A program made the translations under genes and the position numbers. Under the pieces are notes generated by a model. That model made no database searches. It worked only from the letters and a program-made list of their open reading frames with translations, and was not told the DNA's origin. Positions 6,918-15,800 of a stretch of DNA of 45,916 bases are shown in pieces (position 1 is the stretch's first letter; every line of letters starts with the position of its first letter). The stretch is from Eubacteriales Family XIII. Incertae Sedis bacterium (GTDB taxonomy: Bacteria > Bacillota > Clostridia > Peptostreptococcales > Anaerovoracaceae): positions 1-45,916 of the forward strand of contig JAISJT010000042.1 of assembly GCA_031261395.1 (NCBI GenBank), written 5' to 3'.

Positions 6918-7600
6918 TCGGTCTCCTGCTCTGCCGCGACCCCGTCGCCCGCGATTTTCACCAAAGCGCCGGAGGCGACGTCGCCGTCTTTCAGCAGCTG
7001 TCCCGCGACAAAATTCTTCGTGAAGCGGTACAGGTTCTTGTACCAGACATGCGGATTCGCACCAAGCTCCGGCTTGTAGGCCTCCAGTCCTTCCGCAGCA
7101 ATCCGCTTTGCAAACTCCGCAGGATCTTCGGTATAGAATTTCAAAGACCCCGTAGGGCAGCTATGCACGCAGCGCGGCACCCCGTGCTCCCACGTCGGAT
7201 CGTCCAGCAAATGCGCACAGAAATCGCACTTCTGCGAGACCGCCGCCTCTTCATTCCAGTAGACTGCACCAAAAGGACAAGACGCCGAGATATCCTTGCC
7301 GCTGCCCTTTTCCGTATCAAAGACGACTATGCCGTCCTCGCGGCGCTTGATAAAGTCGCCGGCCTGCGCACAAGCCGCATTCTCACACTGCTGACAAGGC
7401 TTCGCCAAAAACGCCACGTCCACGCGATCGTTTTCCCCGCGCTCCCGCCGCTCGATATTCATCCAGCGATGCCCATGCCAAGGCATAGCCTTCTGATACC
7501 CCGCCCAGTCATTGTCCGCATGCTCATCCGTACAAGCCATGAAACAGTTGTTGCAGTCATGACAAAGCGCCACGTCCATAACCAAATATTTTTCCTTCAT
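6791..7600 (-). CDS. Transhydroxylase-type Fe-S (small) subunit
   Basis: This 269-residue protein closely resembles, from memory, the small subunit of pyrogallol-phloroglucinol transhydroxylase of Pelobacter acidigallici (MDVALCHDCNNC, then HRWMNIERRERG, and YKNLYRF). Twelve cysteines at 13, 16, 19, 23, 69, 72, 77, 108, 125, 128, 144 and 148 can hold three [4Fe-4S] clusters. From about residue 195 a Cna-B/carboxypeptidase-like beta-sandwich follows (FGEYRFDDL...). It has no signal peptide, so it is cytoplasmic. It should pass electrons to or from the molybdopterin subunit at 8227-10863, which is transcribed ahead of it on the same strand; the two are separated by about 600 bp of palindromic repeats. 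The last 42 or so codons are duplicated at 1224-1350. Confidence 0.88.
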   Translation of the reverse strand: MKEKYLVMDVALCHDCNNCFMACTDEHADNDWAGYQKAMPWHGHRWMNIERRERGENDRVDVAFLAKPCQQCENAACAQAGDFIKRREDGIVVFDTEKGSGKDISASCPFGAVYWNEEAAVSQKCDFCAHLLDDPTWEHGVPRCVHSCPTGSLKFYTEDPAEFAKRIAAEGLEAYKPELGANPHVWYKNLYRFTKNFVAGQLLKDGDVASGALVKIAGDGVAAEQETDMFGEYRFDDLADGDYVLAAAGKEIAKVTVAGGSKDAGDIAI

Positions 7601-7680
7601 CTCATTTCACCATTCCTTCCTTAGTCTTATTCTCTATCATCTCAATCCGTTACCTTTCAAGTGTTATCGTTCACTCCTCA

Positions 7681-7710
7681 TGTCATTCGCCGACTTGATC
7701 GGCGAATCCA
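7681..7710. repeat. REP-like palindromic element
   Basis: A 30-bp unit starting TGTCA and ending ATCCA, with stem TTCGCCG/CGGCGAA. It belongs to the dispersed family seen also at 15926, 38319 and 41592. It is the first element in the 600-bp gene-free stretch between the two transhydroxylase genes. Confidence 0.85.
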
Positions 7711-7725
7711 AGGTGATCATATCCA

Positions 7726-7799
7726 TGGATTCCCAGGGTTACGTTCCCCCGGGTCAAGCCCGGGGTCACTGCCGGCTACGCCGTCGCCCGGGAATGACA
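7726..7799. repeat. Composite REP-like element (CCCGGG type)
   Basis: The outer ends TGGATTCCC and GGGAATGACA match the family in inverted orientation. Inside is a second perfect palindrome, CCCCGGG-TCAAG-CCCGGGG or close to it. It looks like one repeat nested in another. Confidence 0.65.
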
Positions 7800-7872
7800 G
7801 GGGAGTACACTGCAAGGTGCCATGCTCGCCAGCAGCCGCGGCGCCCATCATCACCTACAGCCATGTGCTGTC

Positions 7873-7992
7873 ATCCGCCAGCAGCGACATGGATGTCCGG
7901 AGAGCCGCCTTTGCGTTTCCCCTACAACTCCCAATAAGGCCATCGTTCCGGAAACGCAACCAGCGGCCTCGGAGGATATCCATGTTGCTGCG
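7873..7992. repeat. 120-bp hairpin element, copy 1
   Basis: An imperfect inverted repeat of about 42 bp per arm. The left arm runs from CAGCAGCGACATGG to GCGTTTCC, and the right arm from GGAAACGC to CCATGTTGCTGCG. The second copy at 8092-8212 differs by one substitution and one inserted base. A left-arm-only relative lies at about 8028-8090. Nothing in it looks coding; it is probably a small non-autonomous mobile repeat or an mRNA-stabilising hairpin between the two subunit genes. Confidence 0.8.
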
Positions 7993-8091
7993 ACGATCAT
8001 CACCACACTCAGCTCTGAGCTGTAACCAGCCAGCAGCGACTGAGGTTTCCGGAGGGTTGCCTTTGCGTTTCCCCCTCAAGGCTGAGCCGTA

Positions 8092-8212
8092 ATCCGCCAG
8101 CAGCGACATGGATGTCCGGAGAGCCGCCTTTGCGTTTCCCCTACAACTCCCAATAGAGGCCAACGTTCCGGAAACGCAACCAGCGGCCTCGGAGGATATC
8201 CATGTTGCTGCG
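8092..8212. repeat. 120-bp hairpin element, copy 2
   Basis: A near-identical direct copy of 7873-7992. It ends 14 bp from the stop codon of the molybdopterin subunit, so a transcript of that gene would run straight into a long stem. The stem could stabilise the upstream message or reduce read-through into the Fe-S gene. Confidence 0.8.
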
Positions 8213-8226
8213 GCGCCCATCACCAC

Positions 8227-10863
8227 TCAAGCCGTCCCGTTCCACTTCTCAACCTCAACCAAAGTATGCTCCGTAGCCATCCCGCAAGCGTACTTCGACA
8301 AAAACCGTCCCGGCGTCAAAATATTGATACACCCTCCAATATCCGTAGACTCTCCAGGTTTCCCGATCGGATTGTACTCCGCCGAAGACTCATAGCAGTG
8401 ACAAGTCCCTTCAGGAATCCGCTTGGTGACCTGCGCATAGAACACGACCGATCCCCGGTCATTGTAAGCCCGGATGAGATCGCCGTCCTTGATCCCGCGC
8501 GCCGCAGCATCCGCAGGATTGATCCTGAAAATCCAATAGTAATGCCCGTCGATCAAAACACGGTGATCCTTGATATCGTTCAGGAAAGAATCCTTGCCGT
8601 CCCCCATAGTATGGAAGCTGAACCGGGGATGCGGCGTGACCACCGCCAGCGGAAAGTCATTGAACCGCTCCGTGTGATGCCCCTCCCACGAATGCTGATA
8701 CATCGGCATCAGCGGCCGCTCTGTATCGTCCGTGTCGTAATGCCCAAAACGCTGGAGAGACGTGCTGACAAACTCGATCTTGCCGGTCTGCGTCTGCAGA
8801 CCTTTGTGCCCAAGCTGCGAGCCCGGCTGCAGACGGCTGATCCAGCCGCGCGTATCCATATCGCGGTCCTCATGGAACCAGTGCATCGGCGGCGCGGACG
8901 GCGCCTTGCCGTCGACAGGCACGATATAGTACTGCTTTTTCTTGAATTCTTCCCACGTCATCTTCGTCGGCATATCGGAAGCGTTGTACGCGAGCTCGCA
9001 CCACTCGAGGATATCGCGTCCCTCGGAAAAGACGTCCCCGACGCCGAGCCGCTTGCAGATCTCCCAGAAGATATGATAGTCGCTCTTGGACTCGCCCAAA
9101 GGCTCGATGCACTTTTCCTGAAATACGATGAAGCGGTGATTCGCCTGATTGTGCGAATCGGGATTGTAGCCCGAATTGCTCGCCCACTCCGACACATCCC
9201 AGCGCTCAAAGTTCGTGCAGGCCGGCAGGATAATGTCCGCAAACGGCACCTCCCCCTCAAACCATACCGACTGACTCACGACCATAGGCAGTCTCTTCGT
9301 CCGGTACATCTTCGCATAACGATTCGTTTCGCCCATTGTGCCGATATGCGGTCCGCCGTACTTATAGTACAGATGCATACGCGGATATCCATCCGCCGGC
9401 CAGTGATAGCGGTGGAACTGCTGCTCGATCGTAGCGCCAACAAAGCCGCGACCGCTCCATTCCGTATAATCGTCCATGATACATTCCGGTACACGTAGTC
9501 GCGGGATATGCGCCCCCGCCGCCGTCGAGATATTGCTGACCAACTGACGCGGGCCCCGGCCGTGCGCAAACATACGCGAAGCCCAGACCGCACCGGCTGC
9601 CGAGTTTTCGGGGTCGCCGCATAGCCCGCCGTCCGCATAGCCCGGGAAATAGAAATCGCTGTCCACGGGCACGCCCTCGGTCGTCGTATACAGATTGACG
9701 CCCGGTTTGCCGATGCCCTGCATTGTAATGAGGGCAATCATCATGCGCGTCCAGTCCATGCCGACCGCGCTGCGGCAAGCGCCGCCCCAGCCGCCTTTGC
9801 CGCCGGCCGCGAGCATGGTCCGGTGCTTTGCCCATTCGCGCGCGAGCGCCCGTATGTCATGCGCCTTGAGTTTGCACTCTTCCGCGGCCCATTCGGGCGT
9901 CTTCGGAATACCATCGCTTTCGCCCAGAATATACTTCGTCCACTCGTCAAAGCCGTGGGTGTGCGTCGCCACAAACTCTTTGTCGTAGGTGCCCTCTTTG
10001 AGCCACACATAGGCGATGGCTGCCGCAAGCGCCGCGTCCGTGCCGAGCTGCGGGCTGAACCACTTGCCGCCAAACAGCGCATTCGTATGATTGTAGAAGG
10101 GATCGATGAAGACAAACTTCACGCCGAGTTCCTGCAGCCACTGCCGGCGCACCGTGCTTTCAAAGGCGCCGTAGATGCCGTTGTTGGTCTCGGGATCCGA
10201 CGACCACCAGACGATCATCTCGCAGTTTTTAATGCAGTCCTCAAAGCCGTCTGTTTGCTCCAAAATGCCAAGCCTGCCGGTAAAGCCCCACATATGAGTG
10301 GCGCCCCAGTGCCAGCCTTCCCAGCTGTCCGGGTTGTGGTCGGCATAGGTCATGCCCACGGCATTCATAAAGCGGAAGACCACCGAATGCCGGTAGTTCA
10401 AAAATCCCCAAAGATGGTGCGACGAAGGCTCGATGACCATCGACGCCGGACCGACTTCGCGCTTGCAGTATTTGATCTCATCCGTGACGATGTCCAGCGC
10501 CTCGTCCCAGCTGATGCGCTCATACCCGGGATAGCGGGGATCGCCGCCCGGCTGAGGTTCGCCGCGCAGCTCCTGATTGCGCTCCCCTTTTGGGTCAAAG
10601 CCTATGCGCCTGAGCGGATAGAGCAGCCTCTTTTCCGAATGAACGATAGACTTCGATGCGGCCGTGACCGGCGTCATCGTCGATTTGCGCGGCGGCGTGA
10701 ACGTCTTGCCGTGCGCTTCTATCGACCATGACGGCGCATCCTCGTCCGTCAGGTCGATCGGTGTGACGCGGACGATTTTGTTCTCCTCCTCGTCAACATA
10801 GACGTAGCAAGGCCCGCCCGTTGACAGCTGCGTCTTTCGAGCCAATTTCCGATTGTTTCCCAT
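8227..10863 (-). CDS. Pyrogallol-phloroglucinol transhydroxylase-like molybdopterin subunit
   Basis: This 878-residue DMSO-reductase-superfamily protein is about the size of the Pelobacter acidigallici transhydroxylase large subunit. It starts like it (GPCYVYVDEEENKIVRVTP) and lacks the N-terminal Fe-S cysteines of formate dehydrogenase-type enzymes. The active-site residues I recall for the Pelobacter enzyme (His144, Asp174, Ser175 as Mo ligand, Tyr404) line up at a constant offset with His149 in SSHHLWG, Asp179 and Ser180 in NPDSWEG, and Tyr409 in FPGYADGG. It has no TAT signal, so it is cytoplasmic. The family moves or removes hydroxyl groups on polyphenols without net redox; gut catechol dehydroxylases are relatives. 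The exact substrate here is unknown. The gene is first in a minus-strand unit with 6791-7600, next to a PucR-type regulator. Confidence 0.88.
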   Translation of the reverse strand: MGNNRKLARKTQLSTGGPCYVYVDEEENKIVRVTPIDLTDEDAPSWSIEAHGKTFTPPRKSTMTPVTAASKSIVHSEKRLLYPLRRIGFDPKGERNQELRGEPQPGGDPRYPGYERISWDEALDIVTDEIKYCKREVGPASMVIEPSSHHLWGFLNYRHSVVFRFMNAVGMTYADHNPDSWEGWHWGATHMWGFTGRLGILEQTDGFEDCIKNCEMIVWWSSDPETNNGIYGAFESTVRRQWLQELGVKFVFIDPFYNHTNALFGGKWFSPQLGTDAALAAAIAYVWLKEGTYDKEFVATHTHGFDEWTKYILGESDGIPKTPEWAAEECKLKAHDIRALAREWAKHRTMLAAGGKGGWGGACRSAVGMDWTRMMIALITMQGIGKPGVNLYTTTEGVPVDSDFYFPGYADGGLCGDPENSAAGAVWASRMFAHGRGPRQLVSNISTAAGAHIPRLRVPECIMDDYTEWSGRGFVGATIEQQFHRYHWPADGYPRMHLYYKYGGPHIGTMGETNRYAKMYRTKRLPMVVSQSVWFEGEVPFADIILPACTNFERWDVSEWASNSGYNPDSHNQANHRFIVFQEKCIEPLGESKSDYHIFWEICKRLGVGDVFSEGRDILEWCELAYNASDMPTKMTWEEFKKKQYYIVPVDGKAPSAPPMHWFHEDRDMDTRGWISRLQPGSQLGHKGLQTQTGKIEFVSTSLQRFGHYDTDDTERPLMPMYQHSWEGHHTERFNDFPLAVVTPHPRFSFHTMGDGKDSFLNDIKDHRVLIDGHYYWIFRINPADAAARGIKDGDLIRAYNDRGSVVFYAQVTKRIPEGTCHCYESSAEYNPIGKPGESTDIGGCINILTPGRFLSKYACGMATEHTLVEVEKWNGTA

Positions 10864-10889
10864 GATCCTTTGTTTCCTCCTCTCAACAT

Positions 10890-10979
10890 AAGTTGTCCAA
10901 ACAACTTTTCCTTGTCGTTAGGGAAACTGTAACGCCGCTCATTGTGCATGTCAACAATGAAATTTTGGTGTTATTGTGA
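10890..10979 (-). promoter_or_regulatory. Promoter of the transhydroxylase genes with operator-like motifs
   Basis: On the minus strand a perfect -35 TTGACA (plus 10949-10954) is 17 bp from TACAGT (plus 10926-10931). An ATTGTG motif lies in the spacer (10941-10946) and ATTGTGA at 10973-10979, the same word that recurs upstream of 12549 and 12813. In the 5' leader a perfect hairpin AAGTTGT-CCAA-ACAACTT (10890-10907) lies ahead of the AGGAGG site. I infer control by the adjacent regulator. Confidence 0.6.
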
Positions 10980-11010
10980 AGTTTTATAGTCGCGTTGAAA
11001 TTGCAATTGT

Positions 11011-12549
11011 TTATTGCACCTTAAGATCCCCATTGATCTCCAAAATACGCATTGACAAGGTAACATGCGAGCGAATATGTTCGTCCGTAAGATCGACACC
11101 CGTCACCGCAGTGATTTGTTTCAGGCGATAATAAAGAGAGTTGCGGTGCAGAAAAAGCCGGTCCGCCGCCGCCGCCGTGTCGCCGAGGCATTCGATAAAG
11201 ACCTTGAGAGTCGGCAAGAGGTTCATCTTGTTATCACGGTCGTGTTCGAGCAGGGCAAAGACGGCAGGATGACAGATTGCGAGACGTTGCTCGCGATCAC
11301 CGTATTTCACCAAAACGTCGTAGCCGACCACGTCACCATAGCCATAGACCTTGCTCTCTCCTCCGTTCAGCGCACCCAGCCGCGTAGCCGCAGCAGCCTG
11401 GTCGTAGTAGGTGGGGAGTTGTTTCGGATCCGTGAACCCAAGCGAAAAACCGATCGATACGTCGAATTCCCCAAGATAGAAAGTGATCAGGTGTACAAGC
11501 CGGTCACGAAGTTCGTCAGTCAATTTGGCATTGATGACCAGAACGATATTCGAGCCGTCCGCGACCGTGAATCCTCCGTCGAGATTGCTCATCAAAAGTT
11601 CCATGATGCGTGGCAGCAGGAAGGCATTTTCCGTGACGTCAACATCTGTGACCGTATAGACGACAAAATAGTCGCCTTCTACCAGTCCGGCCTGTGAAAA
11701 AGCTGCTTTTGTGAGTTCCGGATCCACGATGCTGCCGCTGAGGATCCCGAGAAAGAGGTCATTGTCAAGACTCTTTTGTCTCGTCGTCGGCATATTTGCC
11801 TGATGCGAAAGGACGTGACTCATCAGTTCCGTCAGACTCTCACAGATATCCATAGTACCCGGCGTGAACGGCGTCTCGATCTCGATACACGAAAAGAAGC
11901 CGACGATTTCTCCGTCAACCTTGATCGTACTATATAGCGTTCTGTGGGCAAGGAACTCGAGCCGGTGAATGACAGGCCGTGGGGAGATCGCAGATGATTC
12001 CACCGAAACATTGCTGTTCAGCATAGCAAAGATATAGTCGGCCGAATGGTGGCCGCTCTTCTGCATGAAGATGTATTCATTGTCGCGAAAACTCTTCGTA
12101 GGATAACTGCGCAGACGTGCCAGCGTCCGGTAGCTCGAGTCGTCCACAAAGAAAGGGTTTCTGAGGATCGGTGTACATTTTTCGAGGATCGATTCCAGCG
12201 AAGCGCCCATAGCGAGCGACTCATAGAGATTTTGAAATATTTCCGTATACAAGGCAAAGCAGGCACGGACGAGATTTGAAAGCCTATTCAGATCGCAGGG
12301 CGCACAAAGCAGGCATCCCTCCATCTCCGCAGGAACCTTCTTGATCAGAGCCGGCACGATCGCGTGAATATCATCCGGAGCTTCGGCGAACTGTTCGGGC
12401 GTCATCAAATAAAGGTAGTCTTTTTCATATGGCATCTCCTTCTCCGGCAGACGAAGATCTTTGTAGCGCACTTTCGTGTTGCCGAAAATCTGAACATCTT
12501 TGAGTTCTTTGAGTAAATAATCTTTGAGTATTTCCGGAGAAATGTGCAT
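11011..12549 (-). CDS. PucR/CdaR-family transcriptional regulator
   Basis: This 512-residue protein has the start ATG 12549 chosen for its AAGGAGG site 6 bases upstream (an in-frame extension to 12588 has none). The C-terminal 60 residues form the PucR helix-turn-helix (DTAAAADRLFLHRNSLYYRL, then ITAVTGVDL). The middle carries a GGDEF-like/CdaR regulatory region (DYFVVYTV, FLGEFDVSIGFSLG). The N-terminal part is a large sensory region without a motif I can name. PucR proteins regulate purine, aromatic or amino acid catabolism. Its position between two divergent transhydroxylase-type units, with TCACAAT words in both promoter regions, makes it the likely switch for both, perhaps responding to a polyphenol. 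Confidence 0.82.
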   Translation of the reverse strand: MHISPEILKDYLLKELKDVQIFGNTKVRYKDLRLPEKEMPYEKDYLYLMTPEQFAEAPDDIHAIVPALIKKVPAEMEGCLLCAPCDLNRLSNLVRACFALYTEIFQNLYESLAMGASLESILEKCTPILRNPFFVDDSSYRTLARLRSYPTKSFRDNEYIFMQKSGHHSADYIFAMLNSNVSVESSAISPRPVIHRLEFLAHRTLYSTIKVDGEIVGFFSCIEIETPFTPGTMDICESLTELMSHVLSHQANMPTTRQKSLDNDLFLGILSGSIVDPELTKAAFSQAGLVEGDYFVVYTVTDVDVTENAFLLPRIMELLMSNLDGGFTVADGSNIVLVINAKLTDELRDRLVHLITFYLGEFDVSIGFSLGFTDPKQLPTYYDQAAAATRLGALNGGESKVYGYGDVVGYDVLVKYGDREQRLAICHPAVFALLEHDRDNKMNLLPTLKVFIECLGDTAAAADRLFLHRNSLYYRLKQITAVTGVDLTDEHIRSHVTLSMRILEINGDLKVQ

Positions 12550-12572
12550 GAAATGCCTCCTTTTTGGAAAAA

Positions 12573-12784
12573 TCACAACACTGGCCAAAATGTTTGTGAC
12601 GCATATGCTTGAACTTAATTTTATACAGTCTTATTCTTCTTTTAGAAGATATCACAATGATGACGCAAAGAAAAGCAATAGTCAACCGATATTGTGAAAA
12701 AAATTTGGCAATTGCCAAAAACGAGGAAAGGTCACAATCGTTATCGCACCGGCGAACATTGTGAACTCTAACAGTCACTATACG
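12573..12784. promoter_or_regulatory. Divergent promoter region with repeated TCACAAT/ATTGTGA words and a 16-bp palindrome
   Basis: Between the regulator and the SCP2-molybdoenzyme gene the word TCACAAT or its complement occurs at 12652-12658, 12691-12697, 12732-12738 and 12758-12764, forming two inverted pairs. A looser pair (TCACAAC and TTTGTGA) lies at 12573-12599. A perfect palindrome TTTGGCAATTGCCAAA occupies 12704-12719. The plus-strand promoter appears weak: TATACG at 12779-12784 with no good -35 but an ATTGTGA at that position, as in activator-dependent promoters. TATAAA at 12620-12625 (minus) may serve the regulator gene. Confidence 0.6.
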
Positions 12785-12812
12785 TCATGCTTACGAGAGA
12801 GAGGAAGTAAGA

Positions 12813-15800
12813 ATGAACACCAAGGAAATTGTCCGCAACTTAAAGCCGCTCAAAACGGTAGACAAAGTGATGTTTGCCGGCACCGCCTTTGCACTTGACA
12901 AAGTGCTCAACACGATGGCCGCGGCCTTCCCCGCCTTCAAAGGTGAAGTCGCGAAAAAGAACATCAAAGTCCAGATGAAACTGCGCGACAACAGTTTTGG
13001 CCGCCTCTTCATCTTCAGCGACGGCCGGGTCTCAGCCCGCACGGGGATCTACCCGGGTGCGGACGTGGAGATGGTCTTTGAGACCTGGGAGATAGCCCGC
13101 AAACTCACCTTCGTCATCCGCGACCAAATGGATTTCGTCAATGCTGCGAAAAACAACAACCTGCAGCTCCTCGGCGACGATGAGGACTCCGACTGGTTTT
13201 CCGGTCTGCTGCTCAAGGTATTCGCTGCGCCTGTCCTCTACGGCGGGGCCTATGGCACGAAGATGCCGAACGGCGAGATGCGCTATGTGAACGGAACCAA
13301 TGGCGGCGCCGTCTTCGTCTATGTGAAAAACGGTCGCATCGTGCGCATTACGCCGATTGACTTTGACAAGGACGATCCTGACCCCTGGGTCATCACAGCG
13401 AAGGGCAAAAAATTCTCGCCGCCAAAAAGATCTACGGTCTCTTCACATACGATGAGCCTCAAATCACTCGTCTATTCGCCGGACCGCATCCTCTATCCGA
13501 TGAAGCGCGTAGACTTTGACCCGAACGGCGAGCGGCATCCGGAGAATCGCGGCACGAGCGGCTACGAGCGCATCTCATGGGAGGAAGCGACAGACATAGT
13601 AGCAAACGAGATCATGCGCGTGCGAAAGGAATACGGCGCAGGCACGGTCTTCCATACTTCGGGCAGCCACCATACATGGGGGAATGTCGGTTATTATACA
13701 AGCTGTACGAGGCGGTTTTTCAACTGTATCGGCGCCACGTTCGACGCGCGCAATCCGGACAGCTGGGAGGGCTTTGCATGGGGCGCAGTGCACCATTACG
13801 GCGGCAGCGCGAGGAATGGCGGCGCGGAATATTACGGGACCGTCGAGGACTGCCTGCAAAATGCGGAGCTGATCGTCTTTTGGTCGGCCGATCCCGAGGT
13901 CACGAGCGGCGTCTACGGCGCGGCCGAAGGGACGATCCGCAGGGCCTGGATGAAGGAACTCGGCATCGAGGCCGTCCATATCGACCCCTTCTTCAACTGC
14001 ACGGCCTCCGTATTCAAAGGAACGTGGATAGTGCCGCGTCCCGGCACGGATACGGCGATCGCGCTGGCCATCGCGCATCAGTGGATCGTAGACGGCACCT
14101 ATGACAAGGACTATATAGAGCGGCGCACGCTCGGTTTCGACGTATGGAAACGCTATCTGCTGGGCGAAGACGACGGGATCCCCAAGGACGTCCATTGGCA
14201 GGCGAAAGAATCCGGCATCCCGGCGCGCATCATCAAGGCGCTGGCCAAAAAGTGGGCGAGCGTGCCGACATATCTGGCGGCGGGCGCCCTGCATTCCTTC
14301 GGCGGCGCGGGCCGGCAGGCCTATGCGACCGAATGGGCGAGCGCGATGGTCTGCCTGACGGCCATGCAGGGCTGGGGCAAACCGGGCGTCAACTTCGGCT
14401 GCCTGCAGCACGGGACCCCGCTCGACACGCATTTCTGGTTCCCGGGCTACGCCGAGGGCGGTATGTCCGGCGACTATGTGGCGACAGGCGCGGGCGTACA
14501 TGCTTACAACCGTATGCCGCAGAGTCCCTCTGTCAATTCCAATGCACAGGGCATCCCGCGCATCCGCATCCCCGAGGCCATCATGAACAAGGAAACGCAG
14601 GCGCATATCGCGGGCGTCTACTCGCAAAATTCGCAGTTTCCGGTCATGAAGTACCCCCTGCCCGGACACAATCCTGTCAAGATGTACTACAAATTCGGAG
14701 GCTCGCACTTCGGCACCCAGCCCGAGTCCAATCGTTTCATCAATATGTACCGCACCGACTCGCTCGAATTCGTCGTCAATCAGGCGATCTGGATGGAAGG
14801 CGAGACGCGCTTTGCCGACGTCATCTTGCCGGCCTGCACGAACTTTGAGCGCTGGGACATCGGCGAGGCGGCAAACTGCGGCGGCTATATCGAGAAGGCA
14901 TATCTGCAAAACAATTACCGAGTCATTCACATGCAGCACAAATGCATCGAGCCGCTCGGCGAGTCAAAGCCTGACTTTGAGATCTACGGGATCATCGCGA
15001 ACAAGCTCGGTCTCGGCCAGGTTTACAATGAAGGCAACTCCGATTTTGACTGGTGCAAGCGCATCTTCGAATCGAGCGACCTGCCGTCGCGCATCGACTG
15101 GCTGACCTTCCTGCAAAAAGGCTACTACGTCGTGCCGCCGCTGCCGGAGGATCGCCGCGATCCGGTCTCATACCGCTGGTTTTACGAAGGGAAAAAGAAG
15201 GACACGCCGGAGCTCACACCGCTTCCCTCTGAATCCTACGGACGCTATAACGAGGGTTTGCAGACGCAGTCGGGTCTCTTTGAATTTGAGAGTTTGTCCC
15301 TCAAACGCTTTGCGGCGGACGACGAAGAGCGGCCGCCAATCGTCAAATACAAGCCTTCGTGGGAAGGTCCCCGGAGCGAGCTTTTCAAGAAATATCCGAT
15401 TCAGCTCGTCTCGACGCATCCGCGTCACTCCTTCCACACGATGCAGGACGGCAAACAGGGCTTCATGAATGAAGTCTCGGATCATCGCCTGCGCATTGAC
15501 GGTTTCGACTATTGGATCTGCCGTATGCATCCTCATGATGCGGAAAAACGCGGACTCAAATCTCACGATATCATTGAGATATTCAACGACCGCGGCAGTG
15601 TGCTTTGCGCACTCGAGGTCACGAGCCGCATCCCTATCGGGCTCATCCACTCTCACGAAAGCTGCGGGGATTACCGTCCGGTCGGCGTGCCGGGCAAATC
15701 ACCTGACCGCAATGGCTGCATCAACACGCTGACGCCGGGACGCACGGTTTCGAAGCACGCACATGGTATCGCGCCCAATTCCTGCCTCGTGCAGGTGCGC

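Noticed and set aside
8266-9498. 410-residue plus-strand frame opposite the transhydroxylase gene
   Set aside because: An Arg/His-rich antisense shadow of a well-conserved molybdopterin enzyme; no start signals.
12813-12900. TAT export signal on the molybdoenzymes
   Set aside because: Neither large subunit starts with an RR-containing hydrophobic leader; both appear cytoplasmic.
13575-14939. 454-residue minus-strand frame opposite the SCP2-molybdoenzyme
   Set aside because: Composition (Arg, Ala, His) is that of an antisense shadow; the plus-strand protein has full family motifs.
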